7,695 nt of DNA from a bacterium (lineage in GTDB: Bacteria; Verrucomicrobiota; Kiritimatiellia; UBA8416). The position numbers were made by a program, and so were the translations under genes. Where the stretch lies: contig JAIFLS010000097.1 in assembly GCA_020048935.1 (NCBI GenBank), positions 1-7,695 of the forward strand, read 5' to 3'. Positions 1 through 5,435 of the stretch are shown piece by piece (within the stretch, counting starts at the first letter, position 1; each line of letters begins with the position of its first letter). The notes below the pieces were generated by a model. That model made no database searches, was not told where the DNA came from, and was given only the letters and a program-made list of their open reading frames with translations.

Positions 1-195
1 GGTGCAGCCCTTGCCGATGGTGACATCGCCATGGGAGGACGGGATCACTCCGGCAAGGATCTTGACGAAGGTGGATTTCCCGGAACCGTTGGCGCCGATC
101 AGGCCGTAGCAGTTGCCGGGGGTGAAAAGGACGCTGACATCCTCGAAAAGAATGTCCGCCCCGAAACGCTTAGTCAGTTTGGAAGTCGATATCAC
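1..195 (-). CDS. ABC-F family ATPase, N-terminal fragment (YbiT-like), cut by window edge
   Basis: The first 65 codons of a gene reading leftwards out of the window. The translation begins VISTSKLTKRFG and contains the stretch YGLIGANGSGKS (residues 30-41), which holds the Walker A P-loop. It continues FVKILAGVIPSS and GDVTIGKG. The pattern 'LFEDVSVLFTPGNCYGLIGANGSGK' in spirit matches soluble ABC-F ATPases of the YbiT/EttA type. These carry two ABC domains, have no membrane partner and act on the ribosome as translation factors. The GTG start at 195-193 is preceded by GGAG (204-201) with a 5-nt spacer. The frame has a stop at 228-226 and no ATG between, so GTG is the only credible start. Which ABC-F subfamily it belongs to cannot be settled, because the linker and second domain lie outside the window. 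Confidence 0.85.
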   Translation of the reverse strand, partial: MISTSKLTKRFGADILFEDVSVLFTPGNCYGLIGANGSGKSTFVKILAGVIPSSHGDVTIGKGCT

Positions 196-227
196 AGCAT
201 CTCCATTCGAAAAATTGATAAACTCTT

Positions 228-256
228 AATCTACATGAATCATGCCTAAACGGCAA
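228..256 (-). promoter_or_regulatory. Candidate sigma70-type promoter for the ABC-F gene
   Basis: On the minus strand TTGCCG (256-251) and TAGATT (233-228) are separated by 17 nt. Each matches 4 of 6 consensus positions. The -10 lies about 33 nt upstream of the GTG start in an AT-rich stretch unlike the surrounding GC-rich DNA. A tandem 8-bp repeat (AGCCATTC twice, 276-291) lies just upstream. This is a by-eye call with no conservation data. Confidence 0.3.
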
Positions 257-319
257 GTTTTAATGGATTTCAATTAGCCATTCAGCCATTCGCATCACGT
301 CCTCAAACCGTGCGAAGAG

Positions 320-339
320 CAGGCTAAAGCCTTAACTAC
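320..339 (-). repeat. Solitary REP-like GTAG hairpin (degenerate copy of the RAYT-array repeat)
   Basis: On the minus strand GTAG (339-336) is followed by two bases and the hairpin AGGCT-TT-AGCCT (332-321). It differs from the repeat flanking the RAYT gene near 6833 at only two of the 20 positions. One change is in the loop; the other breaks the outermost stem pair. The flanks GAGC and GAAC are also shared. It lies about 44 nt past the stop codon of the importer ATPase gene, between two minus-strand genes, and may help protect or end that mRNA (inference). Confidence 0.7.
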
Positions 340-382
340 GAACACCGAAATGCTCGGAATTATGGCGTTTGCAGGTCGGCCT

Positions 383-1471
383 TCAGGGGGCCCCTGTGGC
401 AGGGGGAAGCAGCACGACATCCTCCGGATCGATCCAGAGCGGTATCGTGCCGCCGTCTGCCGTCGTGCGTGGATTCATTTCGGAAACCTTAAGCACGGTG
501 GCGGCACCGACCACGATCTCGTGCTGGGCCAGCTCGCCGAGGTAGATGGAGTGTCGCCGTGTCCCCTGCAGGCGGTTACGCATGCCGGCAGGCGGCTCGC
601 CCAGGTGAATCGCCTCGGGCCGGATCGAGATGCATACCGCTGCGCCAGCGGTACGCGCGCCATCCGTCCGGACCGTGCTTTGCAGCGGGCCGATCGGTGA
701 ATCAACTGAAATGACTCCCAAGCCGTCGGAGACAACCGTGCCGTCAATCACGTTGGTCTCGCCGATAAAACCGGCGACGAACACGCTGGAAGGGCGGCGA
801 TAGACATCCGACGGGCTTCCGACCTGCTGGACGCGCCCGCCATTCAGGATGGCCAGGCGGTCGGCAACGGACAGGGCTTCCTTCTGGTCGTGCGTGACAT
901 AGATCGCCGTGATTCCCGCCTGCTTGCAGATGCTCCGGATCTCCTGGCGCATTTCCAGGCGCAGCTTGGCATCCAGGTTCGACAGCGGTTCGTCCAGCAG
1001 TAGGCATCGGGGATGGATCACCAGTGCGCGGGCCAGCGCCACGCGTTGCTGCTGGCCACCGGAAAGGGCGTTTGGCTTGGTTTCCGCCCGGTCGAGCATC
1101 CGGACCATCGCCAGTGCCTCATCCGTGCGCCGCCGTTTTTCGGCAGTCGGCAGTTTGCGCATATCCAGCCCGAAAGCGACATTCTGGCGGAGAGTCATGT
1201 GCGGCCAAAGCGCATAGCTCTGGAAAACCATGCCGGTATCCCGCAGGTGCGGAGCCAGGCGGGTGACGTCGCGCTCGCCGATATGCACGGAGCCGCCGTC
1301 GGGGATGCAGAAGCCGGCGATCGAGCGCAACAGGGTGGTCTTGCCGCAGCCGCTCGGGCCGAGCAGGAAGAACAGCTCGCCTGGCTCGATGGCCAGCGAG
1401 ACGTCATCCATGGCAAGGTTGCCGCCGGGGAAGGTCTTGCAGAGGTTTCGGATATGTACGTGTTCAGCCAT
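383..1471 (-). CDS. ABC importer ATP-binding protein, PotA/FbpC (CUT1-like) class
   Basis: A 362-residue cytoplasmic ATPase subunit that would drive an ABC importer. Visible motifs are Walker A GPSGCGKT (38-45), Q-loop glutamine 84 in MVFQSYALWPH, signature LSGGQQQRVALARAL (136-150), Walker B CLLLDE (156-161), D-loop SNLD, and H-loop His194 in YVTHDQKEA. A C-terminal TOBE-type regulatory region follows (about 275-355, with ISIRPEAI and a final WIDPEDVVLLP). The length and TOBE layout fit the PotA, FbpC and MalK/UgpC group, but the substrate cannot be read from an ATPase alone. The ATG at 1471-1469 was chosen because family homology starts there. A TTG 12 codons upstream (1507) is in frame, but neither has a clear Shine-Dalgarno. 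No permease or binding protein is adjacent in the window. The gene is divergent from xylA, so a sugar substrate is possible but unproven. Confidence 0.88.
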   Translation of the reverse strand: MAEHVHIRNLCKTFPGGNLAMDDVSLAIEPGELFFLLGPSGCGKTTLLRSIAGFCIPDGGSVHIGERDVTRLAPHLRDTGMVFQSYALWPHMTLRQNVAFGLDMRKLPTAEKRRRTDEALAMVRMLDRAETKPNALSGGQQQRVALARALVIHPRCLLLDEPLSNLDAKLRLEMRQEIRSICKQAGITAIYVTHDQKEALSVADRLAILNGGRVQQVGSPSDVYRRPSSVFVAGFIGETNVIDGTVVSDGLGVISVDSPIGPLQSTVRTDGARTAGAAVCISIRPEAIHLGEPPAGMRNRLQGTRRHSIYLGELAQHEIVVGAATVLKVSEMNPRTTADGGTIPLWIDPEDVVLLPPATGAP

Positions 1472-1529
1472 GAACGTAATGCTATCGGAGAGACGATTCC
1501 GGTACAAGCGAATTGTTGATCATGTTCAA

Positions 1530-1557
1530 ATGCAAATGGGGTAAGTTTGAATTGCAT
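1530..1557. promoter_or_regulatory. Inverted repeat in the divergent xylA / ABC-ATPase intergenic region (candidate operator)
   Basis: ATGCAA (1530-1535) and TTGCAT (1552-1557) form a perfect 6-bp inverted repeat whose half-site centres are 22 bp apart, about two helical turns. It lies between the starts of two divergent genes, a typical place for a shared repressor or activator site. Six-base arms can arise by chance, and no regulator gene of the XylR or LacI type is in the window. Confidence 0.25.
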
Positions 1558-1594
1558 GTGGTGGGGGTGGCATGGTAGGATGCGCGCCGTTTTC

Positions 1595-1623
1595 ATGACT
1601 GACAGGTAGCAATTGACGATAAA
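1595..1623 (+). promoter_or_regulatory. Candidate promoter for xylA
   Basis: ATGACT (1595-1600) and GATAAA (1618-1623) are separated by 17 nt, and each matches 4 of 6 sigma70 consensus positions. Transcription would start near 1630, giving a leader of roughly 25-30 nt containing the strong Shine-Dalgarno AAGGGGG (1644-1650). This is a by-eye call; other weak hexamers exist in the same region. Confidence 0.25.
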
Positions 1624-1656
1624 ACAGCCGTTTCGGCAGAAAGAAGGGGGCTCGTG

Positions 1657-2979
1657 ATGAAGGCATATTTTCCAACGATCGACAAGATCCAGTATGAAGG
1701 TCCCAAGTCAAGGAATCCGCTGGCTTTCAAGGTCTACGACCCGGCCGAGAAGGTTGCCGGCAAGACCATGCGCGAGCATCTGCGCTTTTCGGTCGCCTAC
1801 TGGCACACGATGAAGGGAACCGGATCGGACCCGTTCGGCGGTGCCACGCTGATCCGGCCCTGGAACGACTCGTCCGATCCGCTGAAGGCGGCAGAGGATA
1901 CGATGCGGGCGGCCTTCGAGTTCTTCACCAAGATCGGCGTGGATTTCTATGCCTTCCATGATCGCGACATCTGCCCGGAGGGGGAGTCGCTACAGGAATC
2001 CAACAAGATGCTTGACCGCATCGTGAAGCTGGCTGGCAAGCTGCAGCAGGACACCGGCGTCAAACTGCTCTGGAACACCTCCAACATGTTCAGCCACCGC
2101 CGTTTCGCCAATGGCTCGGCGACCAACCCGGACGCCGCGGTATTCGCCTACGGCGCCGCGCAAGTGAAGAAGATGCTGGAAGTCGGGCTTGAGCTCGGCG
2201 CGACGAACTATGTCTTCTGGGGCGGGCGTGAAGGGTATTCCACCCTGCTCAACACCGATCTGAAACGCGAGCTGGATCATCTGGCCCGCTTCCTGCAGAT
2301 GGCCGTTGATTACGCCAGGAAGATCGGCTTCGGCGCACAGTTCCTGATCGAGCCCAAGCCCAAGGAGCCGACCCGTCACCAGTACGACTTCGATTCGGCC
2401 ACGGTGATCAGCTTCCTGAAGGCCTACGGGCTGGAGAAGCATTTCAAGCTCAATGTCGAGAACAACCATGCCACGCTGGCTGCGCACAGCTTCCACCACG
2501 ACCTGAAGGTCGCGGCGATCAACGGCATGCTCGGCAGTGTGGATGCCAACCAGGGCGATCTGCTGCTCGGCTGGGACACCGACCAGTTCCCGACGGACCT
2601 GTACAGTGCCACAATGGCGATGCTGGTGATCCTGGAGCAGGGCGGGATCGCCCCCGGCGGTCTGAACTTCGACGCGAAGGTTCGTCGCGAATCCACGGAC
2701 CTGGAAGACCTCTTCATTGCGCACATCGGCGCGATGGATACGTTCGCCCATGGCCTGAAGGTAGCGGCGAAGCTGATCAAGGACGGCGTATTGAGCGAGA
2801 ACCTCAAGGCGCGCTACGCCTCCTACGATTCCGGTGTCGGTGCCAAGATCGAGGACGGAACGGCCACGCTGGAGAGCCTCGAAGCCTATACGCTGAAGCA
2901 CGGCGAGCCGCAGGCCCGCAGCGGCAGGCAGGAGCTGCTGGAGAACGTGATCAACCAGTACATCCTGACGACGAAATAG
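1657..2979 (+). CDS. xylA: Xylose isomerase (class II), EC 5.3.1.5
   Basis: A 440-residue cytoplasmic enzyme interconverting D-xylose and D-xylulose (and, in this family, glucose and fructose), using two divalent metal ions in a TIM barrel. Its length equals that of E. coli XylA, and the active site falls at the same numbers: catalytic His101 and Asp104 (FHDRD), Glu232 and Lys234 in IEPKPKEPT, Glu268 and His271 (VENNH), Asp296 (VDANQGD), Asp307 and Asp309 (GWDTDQFP), and Asp339 (NFDAKVRRES). The longer N-terminus (YFPTIDKIQYEG) marks class II. The ATG at 1657 was chosen over the adjoining GTG at 1654: it gives the alignment with family N-termini and sits 6 nt after AAGGGGG (1644-1650). A PfkB-type kinase follows on the same strand after 277 bp, and an ABC ATPase gene diverges upstream. 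No frameshift or missing residue was seen. Confidence 0.97.
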   Translation: MKAYFPTIDKIQYEGPKSRNPLAFKVYDPAEKVAGKTMREHLRFSVAYWHTMKGTGSDPFGGATLIRPWNDSSDPLKAAEDTMRAAFEFFTKIGVDFYAFHDRDICPEGESLQESNKMLDRIVKLAGKLQQDTGVKLLWNTSNMFSHRRFANGSATNPDAAVFAYGAAQVKKMLEVGLELGATNYVFWGGREGYSTLLNTDLKRELDHLARFLQMAVDYARKIGFGAQFLIEPKPKEPTRHQYDFDSATVISFLKAYGLEKHFKLNVENNHATLAAHSFHHDLKVAAINGMLGSVDANQGDLLLGWDTDQFPTDLYSATMAMLVILEQGGIAPGGLNFDAKVRRESTDLEDLFIAHIGAMDTFAHGLKVAAKLIKDGVLSENLKARYASYDSGVGAKIEDGTATLESLEAYTLKHGEPQARSGRQELLENVINQYILTTK

Positions 2980-3009
2980 TTGAGCGTTGGGGCCACGTGG
3001 TCTGGGAGA

Positions 3010-3133
3010 ACCCACCCCGCCCTTCGGGCACCCCTCCCTGGAGGGGATCTAAGGGGGGTGGTTCACCTCCCTCGGTGGGGATCTTGCGGTTTTGTTCCCC
3101 TCCTCGGAGGGGTGCCCGAAGGGCGGGGTGGGT
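3010..3133. repeat. Large palindromic intergenic element with 28-bp perfect inverted arms
   Basis: Arms at 3010-3037 and 3106-3133 are exact reverse complements (28/28 bases) and begin ACCCACCCCGCCC. Each arm is followed inward by its own small hairpin: CCCCTCC-CT-GGAGGGG at 3031-3046 and CCCCTCC-TC-GGAGGGG at 3097-3112. A third, imperfect hairpin around GGTG-GTT-CACC lies near the centre (3057-3067). The element could form a cruciform in DNA or a long clover-like fold in RNA. It lies 31 bp after xylA and ends about 120 bp before the kinase gene. It has no coding capacity, so it resembles a palindromic repeat family or a small non-autonomous (MITE-like) element. Transcription termination or mRNA end protection for xylA is possible; no T-run follows either arm. 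Confidence 0.8.
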
Positions 3134-3256
3134 GTCGTAGGGCAAGAGATATCTTCTGAAGGATGAGAACCCCAGAATACACGAACTACTCCATGGTTTG
3201 TTGAACGAGGATCACATCAACGGAGTTGGCAGGATTGCATTTAGAGGTGGAAAGCA

Positions 3257-4147
3257 ATGGAAATAGAGCATGATGTGATGTTCGTCGGGCACATGTGCTA
3301 CGACGAGATTACGCCTTACAAGGGCACGATGTATGTCGCACCTGGCAGCGCCGTGCTCTGCGGCGCGATGGCGGCTGCCTGTACGGGAAAACGGATCGCG
3401 GCCGTGCTACGGCTGGCTCCGGCGGATGACGCGATCCTGGATCCGATGCGCGATGCCGGGATCCGCGTCTTTCCTGTTCCGGCGTCGGATACCACCTACA
3501 GCCGCGTCATCCACCCGTCGGCAAACGTGGACGAGCGCGTGCTGGCGCTGGTGCGCGATGCCGGTTTCTTCGGGATCGGGGATATGCCGGCTGAGCGGGC
3601 TTCTTATGTTCATCTGGCGGGTATTTCCGATCATGAGTTCAATCTGGAATTCATGCGCGCGCTGAAGGCCAGCGGGGTCTCGCTTTCGACGGACATGCAA
3701 AGCTTCGTGCGACAGGTGAATCCGGTGACGCGCGAGATCATGTTCCGCGATGTGCCGGACAAGCAGGTGATCACGGCGCTGCTGGACAAGGTCAAGCTCG
3801 ATGTGGTCGAGGCGGAGTTGCTGACTGGAGAATCCGATCTCGGGAAGGCCGCGGCTATCGTGGCGTCATGGGGCTGCCCGGAGGTACTGATCACCCGCGC
3901 GGACGGCGTGCTGGCTCGTGTCAACGGTATCGAGTATTTCGAGAAGTTCTCCAATCGCAGCGTGGTCGGGCGCACGGGCAGGGGCGACACCACGTTCGCC
4001 GCCTATCTCTGCCGCCGGATCGATCACCAGCCGCGCGAGGCGCTTAAATTCGCCGCCGCGCTGGTCTCGCTCAAGATGGAGACGCCGGGGCCGTTCAGGG
4101 GCACGCTGCAAGATGTGCTCGAAAGAATGCGAGATAGTGCGGTATGA
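3257..4147 (+). CDS. PfkB/ribokinase-family carbohydrate kinase
   Basis: A 296-residue ATP-dependent sugar (or nucleoside) kinase of the ribokinase fold, cytoplasmic. The N-terminal half has an early acidic residue (Asp16 in YDEITPYKGT) and a glycine-rich stretch APGSAVLCGAMAAA (28-41) in the place of family signature 1. DVVEAELLTG (182-191) corresponds to the NxxE metal/phosphate region with Asp in place of Asn. GRTGRGDTTFAAY (238-250) is signature 2, with the catalytic base Asp244; the usual GAGD anion hole reads GRGD here. The ATG follows GAGGTGG (3244-3250) at a good 6-nt spacing. It is co-directional with xylA but 277 bp away, with a palindromic element between, so co-transcription is uncertain. 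Position suggests a role in xylulose or another sugar breakdown route. The sequence alone does not fix the substrate. Confidence 0.88.
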   Translation: MEIEHDVMFVGHMCYDEITPYKGTMYVAPGSAVLCGAMAAACTGKRIAAVLRLAPADDAILDPMRDAGIRVFPVPASDTTYSRVIHPSANVDERVLALVRDAGFFGIGDMPAERASYVHLAGISDHEFNLEFMRALKASGVSLSTDMQSFVRQVNPVTREIMFRDVPDKQVITALLDKVKLDVVEAELLTGESDLGKAAAIVASWGCPEVLITRADGVLARVNGIEYFEKFSNRSVVGRTGRGDTTFAAYLCRRIDHQPREALKFAAALVSLKMETPGPFRGTLQDVLERMRDSAV

Positions 4148-4165
4148 GGAATGCGGCCTGCGCTT

Positions 4166-4262
4166 GTAGCTGGGGTCGGTGACCCCGGCAGCGCATGGGT
4201 TAGTAAGCGAGGGGCTTCGCCATGCTCCTTCTCATGAGATCCGGGGCACCGACCCCGGCTAC
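4166..4262. repeat. Paired GTAG hairpins (BIME-like), G-rich stem subfamily
   Basis: On the plus strand GTAG (4166-4169) is followed by CT and the hairpin GGGGTC-GGT-GACCCC (4172-4186). The mirror copy ends with CTAC (4259-4262), preceded inward by CCGGGGCACCGACCCCGG (4241-4258). Read on the minus strand it gives GTAG-CC-GGGGTCGGTG and then CCCC, one base shorter than its partner. The GTAG feet point outward. The spacer contains a nested stem, GCATGG (4193-4198) with CCATGC (4220-4225). The pair starts 19 nt after the kinase stop codon and fills most of the gap before the next gene. It has the layout of a REP doublet, but its stem differs from the array around the RAYT gene. Confidence 0.7.
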
Positions 4263-4357
4263 AAATGCTCCCCGGCTAATAGTCCTTCCCGGTGGCAGCC
4301 ATAGTTGTGGGTTGATTGCCAAGGGTCTTTACGTCAAAAGGTAGGCTGAAAGCTAAA

Positions 4358-4954
4358 ATGACCATTAATAATCTGGCAAAGGCAACTGGCAAGTCCGCGC
4401 AGTTCCTGATGAACCACATCAGTCGTTACGGGTTGACAAAGACCAAGGTGTTTTCGGCGGGTTATGCCATCTTGCTCCGCAAGCTGATCGCGCTTTCGCT
4501 TTGCTCGGTCCCGCAAAAGGAGATCGAGACGCTGCTGATGCGCGAGAAGAATCTGCTATCCCTGCTCAAGGCCGACTCGCTGACCGATGCCGCCACCTGG
4601 TTCGAGGATCTCTGCGTGCCCGATTCCGGGCCGACCCGCCTGCTGCTCAGCGGCTACGATCTGGGGCATTCCGTTACGGCAAACGGGGTCCAGACTGCCC
4701 TCGACTTCGCGAATCGGGAGCCGGAGCTGTTCAGTAGCCGCGAAATGGGGTCGGATGTCCTGCGTGCACTGCGTCTTTACGCGGAAACGCACAATGCTGT
4801 CAAGCGGCGCATGCGCGAGGAACGCAGAGTTCTCGCCGTCAGCCTCAAGTGGGCGGGGCAGGTATGCCGCGGTGCGGGGCACGAAGACACGAAGGCTAAT
4901 GCGCTGTATGTTTTACCCACAAAACGGATGCTCGGATTTCAAGCTGGAATATAG
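4358..4954 (+). CDS. Putative DNA-binding protein with MerR-like helix-turn-helix N-terminus
   Basis: A 198-residue protein that I do not recognise as a named family. Residues 2-25 (TINNLAKATGKSAQFLMNHI, then SRYGL) look like a helix-turn-helix of the MerR/excisionase kind. The next segment, FSAGYAILLRKLIALSL (32-48) with VPQKEIETLLMREKNLLSLL (51-70), resembles the MerR pattern of a second helix pair leading into a dimerising helix. Residues about 75-170 form a separate mixed domain with no catalytic motif I can see. The last 28 or so residues read through CACGAAG-A-CACGAAG (4880-4894), a short direct repeat of intergenic style, so the natural C-terminus may be lost. ATG 4358 lacks a well-spaced Shine-Dalgarno (GGTAGG ends 13 nt away), and a TTG at 4316 is in frame. 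It stands alone between two sets of GTAG hairpins. A regulatory role is inference. Confidence 0.6.
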   Translation: MTINNLAKATGKSAQFLMNHISRYGLTKTKVFSAGYAILLRKLIALSLCSVPQKEIETLLMREKNLLSLLKADSLTDAATWFEDLCVPDSGPTRLLLSGYDLGHSVTANGVQTALDFANREPELFSSREMGSDVLRALRLYAETHNAVKRRMREERRVLAVSLKWAGQVCRGAGHEDTKANALYVLPTKRMLGFQAGI

Positions 4955-5016
4955 GAATTATTCGTTGTGCATTCCATTCGTTGTGACAAACTCTGCTGCA
5001 CGAATACCGGGAGCCG

Positions 5017-5066
5017 CGCTCGCGGCGCGAGCGGGCTACATCGGTAGCCCAGTTGCGCCGCAACTG
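5017..5066. repeat. Divergent pair of GTAG hairpins with 7-bp stems and GCC loops
   Basis: On the minus strand GTAG (5039-5036) is followed by CC and CGCTCGC-GCC-GCGAGCG (5033-5017). On the plus strand GTAG (5044-5047) is followed by CC and CAGTTGC-GCC-GCAACTG (5050-5066). Both have perfect 7-bp stems, the same CC linker and, read from GTAG, the same GCC loop, yet the stems are unrelated in sequence. The feet face each other across 4 bp, the opposite arrangement to the pair at 4166-4262. They lie 62 bp after the stop codon of the MerR-like gene. Confidence 0.7.
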
Positions 5067-5299
5067 AGGCTGGATGGGAACGCGCGTGGAAATCAGCATT
5101 ACCCGATCGTTTCTAGATACACGCATCCGGCTTAGAGCTGTTACACATCCGCCCGCTTCCACGGCCAATCACGGCGAAGAGTTCATCGGGAGCTGTCCGT
5201 TTTCCGTAGCCTGCGTTTTTAGTTTTAGTTTTTCGCTTTTGTTGTGTAAAGGATAGGGGTACAAGCGTGTGCAGTCGATGAGTGAGGCGTGCAGGGGAG
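5067..5299. other. Intergenic stretch without recognisable gene
   Basis: No convincing coding region, RNA gene or strong promoter was found between the hairpin pairs at 5017-5066 and 5300-5355. The frames open here lack ribosome binding sites and family-like sequence. A T-rich run (about 5215-5241) is compositionally distinct and may belong to the upstream region of the following exported-protein gene, but no hexamer pair there is convincing. Confidence 0.5.
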
Positions 5300-5355
5300 C
5301 CGCCTGAAGGCGGGACTACGAGCGGGGAGGTGTTTGTAGTCCCGGCGTCAGCCGG
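5300..5355. repeat. Pair of GTAG hairpins in front of the SUMF-like gene
   Basis: On the minus strand GTAG (5319-5316) is followed by TC and CCGCCT-TC-AGGCGG (5313-5300). On the plus strand GTAG (5336-5339) is followed by TC and CCGGC-GTCA-GCCGG (5342-5355). The GTAG-TY foot and the TC centre match the array around the RAYT gene, so these look like diverged members of that family with GC-richer stems. The feet face each other across 16 bp. The right copy ends 11 nt before the Shine-Dalgarno AAGGAGG (5367-5373), so it would lie in the leader of any transcript starting upstream. Confidence 0.75.
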
Positions 5356-5435
5356 TATCGGAGGATAAGGAGGATCTTGTCATGAGACGATTATCGCGGT
5401 GGATGGCTGGATTAACCGTGCGAGGAGAAAACGTT

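Noticed and set aside
384..396. Palindrome CAGGGGGCCCCTG at the end of the importer ATPase gene as a terminator
   Set aside because: It overlaps the stop codon, has a one-base centre, and no T-run follows on the minus strand.
1990..3015. Long open frame (341 codons) on the minus strand opposite xylA
   Set aside because: It lies almost wholly antisense to a full-length xylose isomerase with intact active site, shows no family pattern, and arises from the high third-position GC of xylA codons.
5074..5256. Small open frame of 60 codons between the hairpin pairs
   Set aside because: It has no Shine-Dalgarno, a low-complexity C-terminus from a T-rich run (FSFSFSLLL), and no recognisable family sequence.
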